This document shows, piece by piece, positions 17,113 to 26,875 of a stretch of DNA of 64,000 nucleotides. The position numbers and the translations under genes were made by a program. Under the pieces are notes generated by a model, which was given only the letters and a program-made list of their open reading frames with translations, searched no databases and was not told the origin of the DNA. This stretch comes from Magnetaquicoccus sp039908525 (lineage in GTDB: Bacteria > Pseudomonadota > Magnetococcia > Magnetococcales > Magnetaquicoccaceae). The number at the start of each line of letters is the position of its first letter. Within the stretch, counting starts at the first letter, position 1. The stretch lies in NCBI GenBank assembly GCA_039908525.1, contig JAMOAY010000001.1, positions 186,001 through 250,000 on the forward strand, written 5' to 3'.

Positions 17113-17753
17113 TTTTTCTCCTCACCCCCCATACGTTCCAAACGGCTCTCCAGGCGACTGCGCAGGGTTCCCTCCGGGGCCACCGTCCGTGCCTCCCGGT
17201 AGAGATTCAACGCGGCCTGTGCATCCCCCCGCTGGGCCGCCAACAGCCCCTGCAACTCCAGGGCATGGGCCCGGTAGGGAGAGGTTGGAGCAATGCGGGC
17301 CAGAAACGGTTCGGCCCGTCCGGCTTCTGCGGCGGTCAGATAAGCGGCATTCAGCAGGGCCAGATCCGCCAGCAATGGTACGCTGGACTCCTGCACCAAC
17401 AGGGTCAGCTGCTCCAGGGCGGCATCCCGTTGGCCCGCATCCGCCAGCGCCTTGGCCTGCAGGAAGCGTCCGAACAGGGCGTAACCATGGCCTGGATGGC
17501 GATCCAACAACACCTGCAGCTGTTTGCGGCCCGCATCACTCTCCTTCTTGTCGAACAGCGTTTGCAGCGCCTCGAACTGCTCAGAGGCTGCCTGGTCCTG
17601 ACGGGCCTGATGGTCTCGCCAGCCCACGTAGGCAAGCAGCAACACAAAAAACAGGACCACGCCCGTCAGCAACCACACCCGATTGGCCTGCCAGAATTTT
17701 TGCAGCCGCTCCGCTTCCAGCTGTTCATCCACCTGCTCAAAGATATCCTGCAT
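17109..17753 (-). CDS. yfgM: YfgM-family TPR protein (SecYEG ancillary factor)
   Basis: A 214-residue protein with a short cytoplasmic N-terminus (EQLEAERLQKFWQAN), one membrane helix (about 26-48) and a periplasmic tetratricopeptide-like region of paired helices. This is the layout of YfgM, which works with PpiD at the SecYEG translocon. Its place between hisS and bamB is the standard proteobacterial order. An AAAGGAG ribosome-binding site precedes ATG 17753. A gap of 46 nt separates it from hisS. Confidence 0.88.
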   Translation of the reverse strand: MQDIFEQVDEQLEAERLQKFWQANRVWLLTGVVLFFVLLLAYVGWRDHQARQDQAASEQFEALQTLFDKKESDAGRKQLQVLLDRHPGHGYALFGRFLQAKALADAGQRDAALEQLTLLVQESSVPLLADLALLNAAYLTAAEAGRAEPFLARIAPTSPYRAHALELQGLLAAQRGDAQAALNLYREARTVAPEGTLRSRLESRLERMGGEEKK

Positions 17754-17799
17754 GCATCACTCCTTTATGCCGCACCCGTGGACCCGTCATCGATAAAAA

Positions 17800-19059
17800 C
17801 TATGCGGTGGTCTGTATCAAGGCCGACAGGCGACCCGCCACCTCTTCCCAGGCCAGCAAAAACTGCCCCCCACCCTGCATCTCCTTGACCAGCAGCGTGT
17901 TGGACTCCAGCTCCTGCTCCCCCAGGATCAGGGCATACCGCGCCCGGGCACGGTCCGCCCGTCGCAGTTGCGCCTTCAGAGAGCCCCCCAGGGGGTCCAT
18001 CACCACCGGCAGCGCCGCATCCCGCCACCGCTCCGCACCGAGCATCGCCTGACGAGCCGCCCGCTCTCCCACGGCCACCAGATAGAAAGGCGGTCGAGAC
18101 GCTTCCAGCTTCGCCGCCTCCAACAACAACACCAACCGTTCCATCCCCATGGCAAAGCCGATGGCCGGGGTCGATACCCCCCCCATCTCCGCCACCAGCC
18201 CGTCATACCGCCCCCCAGCCGCCACCGCATTCTGCGCACCCAGTGCGGTCGTCGTCACCTCAAAGGCGGTGCGGTTGTAGTAGTCCAGACCGCGCACCAT
18301 GAGAGGATTGATCACAAACGGCAACTGCAACGCCAGCAGATGGCCGCTCAGACCCTGAAAATGGTCTGCACAGGCCCCACAGAGATGGTCTTTCATGAAG
18401 GGGGCCTGCTGTGCCACCGCACGGCACCCCTCGGACTTGCAATCCAGGGTGCGCAACGGATTGCGCGGTAACCGTTGCTGGCAATGTCCACACAACGACG
18501 ACGCCTGCGCCTGCAAAAAATCGAACAACCGCTGCCGGTAGGGGCCACGACAGGCGGTACATCCCAGAGAGTTGATCTCCAGGGTCAGCGAGGCCTCCAC
18601 ACCGATGCGGCGCAGAAAACGCAGGATCATCGCCATCTGCTCGGCATCTGCCTGGGGTCCTTCGGCCCCGAACAGCTCGCACCCCATCTGGTGAAATTGC
18701 CGGTAACGCCCTTTCTGGGGCCGTTCGTAGCGGAACATGGGCCCCATGTAGCAGACCGCCCAGGGCAGAGAGCGGTGCAGGCTGTTCTCGATAAAGGCCC
18801 GCACCACCGCCGCTGTCCCCTCCGGACGCAGGCTGAGGGAGTCCCCCCCCCGGTCGGCAAAGGTGTACATCTCCTTTTCCACGATATCGCTGGTTGCCCC
18901 CACCGCGCGCGCAAAAAGGGCAGTCTGCTCGAAAATGGGGGTGCGCAGCTCCTGATAGCCATAGGAGGAGAAGATCTGCCGCGCCGTCTCTTCCAGCAAA
19001 CGCCAGCCTGGCACTTCGGGCGGCAAGATGTCCCGTGCACCGCGTACCGTTGAAATCAT
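17800..19059 (-). CDS. hisS: Histidyl-tRNA synthetase
   Basis: A 419-residue class II synthetase starting MISTVRGARDILPPEV. Visible are motif 2 (RPEGTAAVVRAFIEN, then FRYERPQKGRYRQFHQ), the histidine-binding GLDYYNRTAFEV, motif 3 (GFAMGMERLVLLL) and the C-terminal anticodon-binding domain. The start at 19059 was chosen for its AGGAGGAG ribosome-binding site and the usual family start; it overlaps the ispG stop as ATGA. Three cysteines at about 255-275 (a CRGPYRQ and SLCGHCQQR region) are common in bacterial HisRS. Confidence 0.96.
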   Translation of the reverse strand: MISTVRGARDILPPEVPGWRLLEETARQIFSSYGYQELRTPIFEQTALFARAVGATSDIVEKEMYTFADRGGDSLSLRPEGTAAVVRAFIENSLHRSLPWAVCYMGPMFRYERPQKGRYRQFHQMGCELFGAEGPQADAEQMAMILRFLRRIGVEASLTLEINSLGCTACRGPYRQRLFDFLQAQASSLCGHCQQRLPRNPLRTLDCKSEGCRAVAQQAPFMKDHLCGACADHFQGLSGHLLALQLPFVINPLMVRGLDYYNRTAFEVTTTALGAQNAVAAGGRYDGLVAEMGGVSTPAIGFAMGMERLVLLLEAAKLEASRPPFYLVAVGERAARQAMLGAERWRDAALPVVMDPLGGSLKAQLRRADRARARYALILGEQELESNTLLVKEMQGGGQFLLAWEEVAGRLSALIQTTA

Positions 19060-20162
19060 GAAGAGATCTCCTCCTGTTGTCGCATGTGGGCCGCGCGGGC
19101 CTCCACCTCCTGTACCAGGGTCTCCAGCAGATCCGCATCCGCCACCTTGGCCACCGAGCGCCCGTCCCGGTAGAGCAGATTGCCTCCGGTACCACCCACC
19201 AGACCGATCGCACTCTCCCGGGCTTCGCCCGGCCCGTTGACGATGCAACCGATCACCGAAACCGTCATCGACTCCCGAATATGGCTCAACCGCTCTTCCA
19301 GACGGGCCACCACATCAATGACGGGAAAGGTCTGCCGGGCGCAGGTGGGACAGGCCACGATGTTCACCCCCCGATTGCGCAGGCCCAACGCCTTGAGAAT
19401 TTCAAAACCGACCCGCACCTCCTCCACCGGATCGGCTGAAAGAGAGACCCTCAAGGTATCCCCGATCCCCTCCACCAACAGCAGGCCCAGCCCTATGGCC
19501 GATTTGACCGTACCGGCGATCAGCCCCCCCGCCTCGGTGATGCCCAGATGGAGCGGATAGGCCACCTTCCGGGCCAACAACCGATAGGCCGCCACGGTCA
19601 TCCCCACCTGGCTGGCTTTGAGGCTGACCTTGATCTCCGGATAGTTCAACGCCTCCAGCAGGCGGATATGGTACAGGGCCGACTCCACCATCGCCTCTGC
19701 ACAAGGCTCCCCGTAGCGGGTCAGCAGGTCCCGTTCCAGGGAGCCGGCGTTGACCCCGATGCGGATCGGCACCTGCCGCTCCCGGGCGGCCTGCACCACC
19801 TCCGCCACCCGCTGTTGAGAGCCGATATTGCCGGGATTGATACGCAAACCATCAATCCCCTGTTGCAAGGCGATCAGGGCCAGACGATGGTCAAAATGGA
19901 TATCGGCAATCAGCGGCACCGTCACCTGGGCACGAATGGCCCCCACCGCCTGCGCCGACTCCTGGTCGGGACAGGAGATGCGCACCAGATCTGCTCCCGC
20001 CGCAGCCAACGCCTGAATCTGGGCCACGGTGGCCGACACATCCCGGGTATCGGTATTGGTCATCGATTGCACGCTGATCGGCGCATCGCCACCGATCGCC
20101 ACCCCACCCACCCGGATCGGCCGTGTGGAACGTCGTGCCGTCGGCAAATGGTACCCGCTCAC
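19056..20162 (-). CDS. ispG: 4-hydroxy-3-methylbut-2-en-1-yl diphosphate synthase (IspG/GcpE)
   Basis: A 368-residue enzyme of the non-mevalonate isoprenoid pathway that reductively converts MEcPP to HMBPP. The TIM-barrel domain begins RSTRPIRVGGVAIGG and contains ISVQSMTNTDTRD. The C-terminal domain carries the three [4Fe-4S] ligands: two cysteines in VACPTCARQ and one in IGCIVNGPGEA. It overlaps hisS downstream and rodZ upstream by 4 nt each, so the three are translationally coupled. Confidence 0.96.
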   Translation of the reverse strand: MSGYHLPTARRSTRPIRVGGVAIGGDAPISVQSMTNTDTRDVSATVAQIQALAAAGADLVRISCPDQESAQAVGAIRAQVTVPLIADIHFDHRLALIALQQGIDGLRINPGNIGSQQRVAEVVQAARERQVPIRIGVNAGSLERDLLTRYGEPCAEAMVESALYHIRLLEALNYPEIKVSLKASQVGMTVAAYRLLARKVAYPLHLGITEAGGLIAGTVKSAIGLGLLLVEGIGDTLRVSLSADPVEEVRVGFEILKALGLRNRGVNIVACPTCARQTFPVIDVVARLEERLSHIRESMTVSVIGCIVNGPGEARESAIGLVGGTGGNLLYRDGRSVAKVADADLLETLVQEVEARAAHMRQQEEISS

Positions 20163-22006
20163 GGTTTGGCCCGCCGCAACAGGGCGTCCGGGGTCAATTC
20201 GACGTTGCCCAACTCCTCTCCGGCGGCGCCCAGGTAGGGCAACTCCCGCTTGCCAACCCGCACGCGCACCGCCCCCGCATTGCCCAGCAGGGCAAAAAAC
20301 CGCCCCCCGACCGGCACACGGAACAGATGGTTGGGCTGCATGACCATATCTTTCAAAACCTGGCCCTTCTCATCCTGGATCTGCACCCAGACCAACTCGT
20401 TGGCCAACAAAGAGACCGCCTGATCCGACTCCGGCTGCAAATCGGCACTGCTGTTCACCCTCTCCTGGAACCGCTCGCCGATCGCGAGGGAGGGATCCTG
20501 GCTCGGCTTGACCGCCGGTTTGACCGGGGACTCCACCACAGGCTTGACCGGGGGCTCCACCACAGGCTTGACCGGGGGCTCCACCGCAGGAGGTTTGGCC
20601 GCCGGCTTGGGCTCCACCACCACCGACTTGCTGGCAGGGTCCGCCGCAACCGGTTTGCTGGCAACCCACTCGGCGCTCGGGGGCCGGGCGCCCGTCTCTC
20701 CTGCAGCGGCCTTGCTCTCTCTTGCCTCGTTCCTGCCGGGCGGCGTCACGGTTGCCGCCATGCCGGCCGGATCCGGCACGCCTCCCCTGGCAAACGAATC
20801 CCCCCCACCCAGCTTGACGGTGGTGGTCATCTTCGGTGCGAGAGGCGGAATGGCGAGGGGTTCAACGCGCGGCTCATCCGGCTTGGCCGGCGTGGATGGA
20901 TTCCAGCCGCTGAACCAGGTCTTGGCCTGCGACAGCAGAGAGCCCGGGAACGATGCGTCCTCTTGATCTTTGGGCGACGTTTCCCGTTCTGGCCCGGTTG
21001 CAGAAGGCAACGGCTCTGCCATCTTGCCAACCGGTTCCGGTGGACGGTCGGTCTGCCGAAGGGCGGGCGCTCCTTGCGCCGCCTTCTCCGGGGTACCTTG
21101 ACCTTGCGTGCCAACAGGCGGCGTCACCTTGGCAGGAGCGCCCTGAGAAACAGCAGGCGGCGCGGCCTTGGCAGGGGCGCCCGGCGGAGCGGCAGGCGGC
21201 GTGGCCTTGGCAGAAACAGCTTGAGGAGCGGCAGGCGGCGTGGCCTTGGCGGCGGTCTCTCCCCCCTGTCTGGTCGCCACCGGCGGCGGCGGAACATCCT
21301 CTTCCTCTTCTTCCCCCTCCTTGGCGCCGTTGTCAGCAGGGCGGTCAAAAAAATGGGCCAACAGACTGGCTGCCATACTGCCCTTTTCCTCCTCCTGATC
21401 CAGGAGCGGATCGGCAAGGTCCGCCGGGTTCGTCCCTTTGCCCGCCGGGACCGAGTCGGCACGGCGCGGCGTGACGGAGGGCAGCTCCGGGGTGTGCATC
21501 GCCAGCGTCAGGGTGGAAAAATAGTTTTCGTAGACAAAAAACAGCCCCAGCAGGCCGATCATCCCGCCGAGCACCATCCATACCGAAGGACGGTGTCGAA
21601 ACTGGGTCGGGGCAGGGAACAGCTCGATATGCAAATTGTCATCGCTGGCAGAGCGCTCCAGATAGCGTTCGATAAAGCCCCGGTCCGCCACCTCAAGGCT
21701 CTCCGCATAGAGGCGCAGGAAGCCCGCGACAAAGGTGGCTCCTGGCAGCTTCTCCACCTCCCCCGCCTCCAGGGCCAACAGGTAGACATCCCGGATCCGT
21801 GTCCGGCGGGACATTTCGCCCACACTGAGCCCTTGCCGTTCCCGTACCTGACGCAAGAAGGCGCCCACCTGTGCGGCGGTGGGCGAACTGCCCATCGGGA
21901 TCCCCTCGGAGGTCGGCTCTCTCCCCGACTCCGCAAACAGATCCTCCCGGGAGATCTCCCCCCGCTTGCTCCGGGAAAAGCGCCCTTTGCTGAATAGGTT
22001 CATCAT
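20159..22006 (-). CDS. rodZ: RodZ-like membrane protein (HTH, one TM helix, DUF4115)
   Basis: A 615-residue bitopic protein. The cytoplasmic HTH_25 domain (about 45-110) contains VGAFLRQVRERQGLSVGEMS and LPGATFVAGFLRLYAESL. One membrane helix is at about 142-160. A very long periplasmic linker (about 200-520) is rich in Ala, Pro, Lys and Thr, with APAKATPPAAP-like and EPPVKPVV repeats. The C-terminal DUF4115 domain follows. RodZ links the MreB cytoskeleton to the elongasome. E. coli RodZ has about 337 residues, so the extra length here is mostly linker. It overlaps the pilF-like gene and ispG by 4 nt each. Confidence 0.88.
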   Translation of the reverse strand: MMNLFSKGRFSRSKRGEISREDLFAESGREPTSEGIPMGSSPTAAQVGAFLRQVRERQGLSVGEMSRRTRIRDVYLLALEAGEVEKLPGATFVAGFLRLYAESLEVADRGFIERYLERSASDDNLHIELFPAPTQFRHRPSVWMVLGGMIGLLGLFFVYENYFSTLTLAMHTPELPSVTPRRADSVPAGKGTNPADLADPLLDQEEEKGSMAASLLAHFFDRPADNGAKEGEEEEEDVPPPPVATRQGGETAAKATPPAAPQAVSAKATPPAAPPGAPAKAAPPAVSQGAPAKVTPPVGTQGQGTPEKAAQGAPALRQTDRPPEPVGKMAEPLPSATGPERETSPKDQEDASFPGSLLSQAKTWFSGWNPSTPAKPDEPRVEPLAIPPLAPKMTTTVKLGGGDSFARGGVPDPAGMAATVTPPGRNEARESKAAAGETGARPPSAEWVASKPVAADPASKSVVVEPKPAAKPPAVEPPVKPVVEPPVKPVVESPVKPAVKPSQDPSLAIGERFQERVNSSADLQPESDQAVSLLANELVWVQIQDEKGQVLKDMVMQPNHLFRVPVGGRFFALLGNAGAVRVRVGKRELPYLGAAGEELGNVELTPDALLRRAKP

Positions 22007-22878
22007 CGATTATCCAATAACAAAATGCGTTGCGACGCCCGGTGGGCCGCCTCTGTACCCGGCGCCAGGGCGAGGATGCGCGACAGCAGAGCGCGCACCT
22101 CCGTCCGCTCTCCTGGCGCAAGAGTGGCCACGGAACCGGCGGCAGGGGGGGAGCGCCCACCCAAAAACGAGTCCACCAACCGTTCCAGGAGCACCACGTG
22201 GTCGGGAAAAGCGGCCAGCGCACTGCGCAACTGCTGCCGCTCCAGATCCGTGCGCGCCTGGCTGCGGTAGTGGTCGGCCAACTCCAGGCGGGCGGGCAGG
22301 TGATGGCTACTGACCGCCAGGGAACTCTCCAGGGCTGCCACCATCGGCGCCTCTTGGCCACGCTGTTTGTACAACAACGCCAGATTGAACCACAGCCCCT
22401 CCAGAGGCACCGCCGGGGCCGTACTGCTGGCGGAGGCCACCCGGATGGCTGTCTGCAGCGCCTCTTCTGCCTGGTCCAGCAACCGCTGGCAGCTCTTTTC
22501 CTGGAGATCCCCACAGGAGGCCGCATGGACCCGTAACCGCGCCACCCCCAGGTTGTTGTTCACCTGGACATCCTCCGGTCGCAAACGCTGCGCCTCCTCC
22601 AGGCTCTCCATCGCCTGCAGCGGCAGGCCGGACTGATCGTATGCCAGCCCCAGGCGGGTCAGCAGCTCCGCGTTGCCGGGTCGCAGGCGATTGGCCTGCT
22701 GCAGGGCAGGCAGGGCCATGCGGGGGTTGCCCCGCTCCAGGTAGGCCCGCCCCTTGTCAAACAACATCTGGAACTCTTGCGGGTCCTCCCCCCTGCCACC
22801 GGCACAGGCCGCCAGAAGAAGGCCCAGGCAGCCCAGCCATCCACACAGAATCGGCGGGCGATACACGAAAAACGCCAT
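22003..22878 (-). CDS. PilF/PilW-like TPR lipoprotein
   Basis: A 291-residue lipoprotein with the lipobox LLAAC (Cys25), followed by TPR motifs (MLFDKGRAYLERGNPRMALPAL and LLTRLGLAYDQSGLP). Later parts are helical TPR-like repeats. The position directly before rodZ-ispG-hisS is that of pilF in gammaproteobacteria, where it is the pilotin of the PilQ secretin. The protein here is longer than pilotins, so an exact function is inferred only. The start at 22878 is preceded by a strong AGGGGGG ribosome-binding site. It lies 11 nt after nadE. Confidence 0.75.
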   Translation of the reverse strand: MAFFVYRPPILCGWLGCLGLLLAACAGGRGEDPQEFQMLFDKGRAYLERGNPRMALPALQQANRLRPGNAELLTRLGLAYDQSGLPLQAMESLEEAQRLRPEDVQVNNNLGVARLRVHAASCGDLQEKSCQRLLDQAEEALQTAIRVASASSTAPAVPLEGLWFNLALLYKQRGQEAPMVAALESSLAVSSHHLPARLELADHYRSQARTDLERQQLRSALAAFPDHVVLLERLVDSFLGGRSPPAAGSVATLAPGERTEVRALLSRILALAPGTEAAHRASQRILLLDNR

Positions 22879-22889
22879 CCTGCGCCCCC

Positions 22890-24596
22890 CTATTGGATGG
22901 AAAAGCCGTTGGTCAATGGGTAGCGGCGGTCCTTGCCAAAAGCGCGCCGGGTGATCCGCACCCCCGGCGGGGACTGGCGCCGTTTGTATTCGTTGCGGTC
23001 CACCCGCTCGATCACCTGCAGCGCCACCGACCGTTCGATGCCGGCCGCCAGGATCTCCTGCAACCCCTGCTCCTGCTCCACATACAGTTCCAGAATGCGG
23101 TCCAGCACCGGATAAGGGGGCAGAGAGTCCGAGTCTTTCTGGTTGGGACGCAACTCGGCGGTGGGGGGCCTGCTCAACACCCGTCGCGGAATCGGCGGTC
23201 TCTCCCCGCGCGCCACCGCCCACCGGTTGCGGGCCTCCGCCAACCGGTAGACCCAGCCTTTCAACACATCCTTGAGCACCGAATAGCCCCCCGCCATGTC
23301 TCCGTACAAGGTGGCGTAACCCACGCTCATCTCGCTCTTGTTGCCGGTGGTGATCAGCAGTTTGCGCCGTTTGTTGGCCACCGCCATCAGCAGGGTGGCA
23401 CGGATGCGGGGTTGCAGATTCTCATCGGTCACATCCTCCCCCGTGACAACGGTATCGCGCAGCAGATCGGCCAACTGGCTGCGAAACTGCTCGAACAGAG
23501 GGGTGATCGGTATCTCGCTCAAGCGAATATCCAGGATCTCGGCCTCCTCGGCGGCATCTTCCAGGCTGTCCGCTGCGGTGAAGCGGGAGGGCATCATCAA
23601 CGCCTCCACCTGCTCCGCGCCCAGGGTATCGGCGCAGATCACGGCGGTCAGCGCCGAGTCAATGCCCCCCGACAACCCCAGCACCACACCGGAAAAGCCG
23701 TTCTTGCGCACATAGTCGCGCAACCCCAGCGAGAGCACCGCATAGATCTCCTGTTCCAGGGAGTCGGAGGGGGATGCGGCCAACCAGGCATCATCCCGCT
23801 CTTCCTGCCGGCCGGCAACCGGGTGCAACCAGACTGATGTACCCGATTGATGGCTGACCCGCAACAGTTGCAGATCCTCGGCACAAAACCGGCAGCGGAC
23901 AACCCGCTCCATGGCATGCGGAGCCTCGGCCTGGATGGCGAAGGAGCCTCCGTCGAACACCAGCTCGTCCTGCCCACCCACCTGGTTGACATAGACCACC
24001 GGCAGGCCGTGCTCGCGAACCCGTCGCCGCACCACCTCCTCCCGCTCCCGTTGTTTGTCCATGTGGTAGGGGGAGGCGTTGATGTTGACGATCAACGACG
24101 CCCCGGCAGCGGCCAGGCGGGCCAGAGGATCCCCAGGGTGCCACATATCCTCGCAGATGGTAATGCCCAGAGAGATGCCCCGATAGGGGAAAATCTGCAC
24201 CTCCTTCCCCGGCACAAAATAGCGCCGCTCGTCGAACACCCCGTAGTTGGGCAGACGCCATTTGGCGACACATCCCACCTCCTGCCCGGCCCAAACAAAG
24301 ACCGCCGCGTTAAACAACCCTTCCCCGGTCGGCCGGACTGTGCCATAAATCACATCCACGCCGATGGTCGCCAGCTCCTGGTGCAGCCGCCGTTCGGTCG
24401 TAGCCAGCATCTGCAGGAAGTGTGGTTTGTGCAGCAGATCTTCGGGTGGGTAACCGGTCAGCACCAGCTCCGGGAAGACCACCAGGGTGGCGCCCAGAAC
24501 CTGGGCGCGGCGGGCCACGGTCAACAGCATCTGCCCGTTGTCTGCCAGGGCGCCCACGTGGGGGTTGACCTGTGCGATAGCCAGAGTGAATTCCAT
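22890..24596 (-). CDS. nadE: Glutamine-dependent NAD+ synthetase
   Basis: A 568-residue two-domain enzyme that amidates NaAD to NAD+. The N-terminal nitrilase-type glutaminase has its catalytic triad in VVFPELVLTGYPPEDL (Glu), AKWRLPNYGVFDE (Lys) and ICEDMWHPG (Cys). The C-terminal synthetase has the ATP loop LGLSGGIDSAL and the ITTGNKSEMSVGYATLYGD region. The start MEFTLAIAQVNP at 24596 matches the family start; an in-frame upstream extension overlaps the hisC promoter region. It is the first gene of the minus-strand operon reaching to der. Confidence 0.95.
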   Translation of the reverse strand: MEFTLAIAQVNPHVGALADNGQMLLTVARRAQVLGATLVVFPELVLTGYPPEDLLHKPHFLQMLATTERRLHQELATIGVDVIYGTVRPTGEGLFNAAVFVWAGQEVGCVAKWRLPNYGVFDERRYFVPGKEVQIFPYRGISLGITICEDMWHPGDPLARLAAAGASLIVNINASPYHMDKQREREEVVRRRVREHGLPVVYVNQVGGQDELVFDGGSFAIQAEAPHAMERVVRCRFCAEDLQLLRVSHQSGTSVWLHPVAGRQEERDDAWLAASPSDSLEQEIYAVLSLGLRDYVRKNGFSGVVLGLSGGIDSALTAVICADTLGAEQVEALMMPSRFTAADSLEDAAEEAEILDIRLSEIPITPLFEQFRSQLADLLRDTVVTGEDVTDENLQPRIRATLLMAVANKRRKLLITTGNKSEMSVGYATLYGDMAGGYSVLKDVLKGWVYRLAEARNRWAVARGERPPIPRRVLSRPPTAELRPNQKDSDSLPPYPVLDRILELYVEQEQGLQEILAAGIERSVALQVIERVDRNEYKRRQSPPGVRITRRAFGKDRRYPLTNGFSIQ

Positions 24597-24711
24597 CAAG
24601 GTTGCGGTCGCTGTCTCGTTCGGTTCATTGGGTTCCCTGGATGGTTGTCCCTGCGACCATCCAGGCTGCGCCAAGTATATTCACCCGGATCACAAACGAA
24701 AAGGTTCTCTC

Positions 24712-25806
24712 ATGAATATTCGCCAATGGGTGCGTCCCGAGGTTCTGGAGATGGCGGGCTATCAGCCCGGCGAACAACCGTCCATGCAACGCCCGCTGGT
24801 CAAACTCAACACCAACGAAAACCCCTTCAGTCCGCCCGAACCGGTGTTGCGGGCCATTGCCCAGGCGGATCTGCAACAGCTGCGCCTCTACCCGGAGCCC
24901 TCCAGCCGACCGGTGCGGGAGGCCGCCGCCGCCGCGTTCGGGCTTGAGGCGGAGCAGGTTCTGGTGGGCAATGGTTCAGACGACCTGTTGACCATTCTGC
25001 TGCGCACCTTCGTGGCGCCCGGCGAATGGGTCGCGGTACCGACCCCCACCTACTCCCTGTATCACAGCCTGACCCAGATCCAGGGGGGGCGTTTCCTGGC
25101 CGTTCCCTGGAGAGCCGGCGGGGAACTGCCGGTGGAAGAGCTGTTGGCCGGGCAGCCGAAACTGGTACTGGTTGCCCGTCCCAACGCCCCCACCGGTCAT
25201 GCCGTATCGTTGGCCTCGGTGGCCGAGCTCTGTCGGCAGAGCACCGGGGTGGTGGTATTGGATGAAGCCTACGTGGACTTCGCCGATGATACCGGTTTGC
25301 CTCTGCTGCCGCAACGGGCCAATCTGATTCTGATCCGCACCTTTTCCAAATCGATGGCCCTGGCGGGGCTGCGCATCGGCCTGGCCTTCGGCGGTCGGGA
25401 GTTGCTCGAACAGATGCACAAGGTGCGGGACTCCTACAATGTCAATCGTCTCTCGCAGCTGGCGGCCGTTGCCGCCTTGAACCATCGGGCGGCCTACCAG
25501 CCCATTTTGGAAGGAATACGTCAGCAGCGGCAGCGCCTGACCGATGCCCTGCGGCAGCGGGGGTTCCAGGTACCTGACAGCCAGGCCAATTTCGTCCTGG
25601 CACGGGTGCCGGACGGTGCATGGGGTGGCCGGCAGTGGTTTACCGCCCTGCGCGAGGCGGGCATTCTGGTGCGCTATTTCGGCGACGATCCGGCTCTGGT
25701 GGACCATCTGCGCATCACCATCGGCCGCCCGGGTGAGATGACCGCGCTCTTCGAACAGTTGGACCGGTTGCTGGCAGGCCGGGAAATGCACACACCACAA
25801 CCCTGA
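24712..25806 (+). CDS. hisC: Histidinol-phosphate aminotransferase
   Basis: A 364-residue fold-type I PLP enzyme of histidine biosynthesis. Visible are KLNTNENPF near the start, the cofactor-binding GNGSDDLL, the NAPTGH turn, the aspartate of DEAYVDFA and the Schiff-base lysine in IRTFSKSMALAGLRIG. The start ATG 24712 has AAAAGG at a spacing of eight. It is divergent from nadE, and the two start codons are about 115 nt apart. dapF follows 11 nt after its stop, so the two probably form an amino-acid operon. Confidence 0.95.
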   Translation: MNIRQWVRPEVLEMAGYQPGEQPSMQRPLVKLNTNENPFSPPEPVLRAIAQADLQQLRLYPEPSSRPVREAAAAAFGLEAEQVLVGNGSDDLLTILLRTFVAPGEWVAVPTPTYSLYHSLTQIQGGRFLAVPWRAGGELPVEELLAGQPKLVLVARPNAPTGHAVSLASVAELCRQSTGVVVLDEAYVDFADDTGLPLLPQRANLILIRTFSKSMALAGLRIGLAFGGRELLEQMHKVRDSYNVNRLSQLAAVAALNHRAAYQPILEGIRQQRQRLTDALRQRGFQVPDSQANFVLARVPDGAWGGRQWFTALREAGILVRYFGDDPALVDHLRITIGRPGEMTALFEQLDRLLAGREMHTPQP

Positions 25807-25817
25807 CAGGAGAGAGC

Positions 25818-26861
25818 ATGTCCGCATCGTGTACCATGGAGATGATCCAGTGCCACGGCACCCGCAACGATTTCATCATTCTGGACGAGTGCCGGGGGGA
25901 GCGGATCGCCGAGCCCTTCAAGGCCCCGCTGGCCCGCCTGCTGGCCGACCGGGCGCAGGGTATCGGTTCGGATGGGGTGATCTTCCTCTCTCAGGGGGAT
26001 GCACGGCAGCCTCGCATGCGTTTTTTCAACCCGGACGGCAGCGAAGCGGAGATGTGCGGCAACGGTCTGCGCTGCGCCTCCCGGGCCTGTTTTGAAGGAA
26101 ATTACGCCGGGCAGAACCCGCTCGTTTTCCAGACCCTGGGGGGGCTGTTCCAGACGGAGAACTTTTTCTCCCCCGAGCACCAGTTGCCCTTTGTACGGAT
26201 GACGACCGAGGTCATCTCCACCAACCCGGAGAAGATACTGGCCGACCGCAGCCGCACACCGTTCCTCTCCCGGCCCATCCGTCTGGGGGAGCGGGAGTGG
26301 ACGGGGAGCATCCTCTCGGTGGGCAATCCGCACCTGATCGTCCCGGTGGCGGATCTGGCGCAGGTGGCGCTCATGGAGGTGGGTCCGGCCCTGGAGCAGC
26401 ATCCCATGTTTCTCAACCGTGCCAACGTCAGCTTTGTGCAGAAGTTGGACCAGCGTACCATCCTGGTCCAGACCTACGAACGGGGTGCCGGTCTGACCCT
26501 CTCCTGCGGCACCGGCATGACCGCCTCGGTGGTGGCCCTGGTGCTGAACGGCACGCTGGAGGCACAGCAACCGGTGGCGGTGCACACGGCGGGCGGCATC
26601 GTCTGGGTGGCGGTTCAGGTGAGCGGCGAGCGGATCGTTGCCCAACTGACCGGCAACGCCACCTGGATCTGCAAGGGCACCCTCTCTCTGCGCCTGGGGG
26701 AGGATGGGGTCCGCTTTGCCGGCCCGGAACGTGTGCTCATCGGGCAGCGGTACGCAGACGAGGCGGCACGTTTTGCACAACTGGCCCGCCAAAGCCGTTT
26801 CGACCCCGCCCTCCTCCGAGGCACACCCCTGGAGCAGGCCGGCCGTCGAGCGTTGGTCTGA
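25818..26861 (+). CDS. dapF: Diaminopimelate epimerase
   Basis: A 347-residue cofactor-independent racemase acting on LL-diaminopimelate for lysine and peptidoglycan synthesis. The two catalytic cysteines are Cys80 in AEMCGNGLRC and Cys230 in LTLSCGTGMTAS. The start has AGGAGAG. Usual family length is about 275 residues. Here there is extra sequence in the middle and about 45 extra residues after the fold, ending in a helical segment (RYADEAARFAQLARQSRF). It follows hisC closely and is followed 14 nt later by the AAA ATPase gene. Confidence 0.9.
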   Translation: MSASCTMEMIQCHGTRNDFIILDECRGERIAEPFKAPLARLLADRAQGIGSDGVIFLSQGDARQPRMRFFNPDGSEAEMCGNGLRCASRACFEGNYAGQNPLVFQTLGGLFQTENFFSPEHQLPFVRMTTEVISTNPEKILADRSRTPFLSRPIRLGEREWTGSILSVGNPHLIVPVADLAQVALMEVGPALEQHPMFLNRANVSFVQKLDQRTILVQTYERGAGLTLSCGTGMTASVVALVLNGTLEAQQPVAVHTAGGIVWVAVQVSGERIVAQLTGNATWICKGTLSLRLGEDGVRFAGPERVLIGQRYADEAARFAQLARQSRFDPALLRGTPLEQAGRRALV

Positions 26862-26875
26862 CCGGGGGAGAGAGG

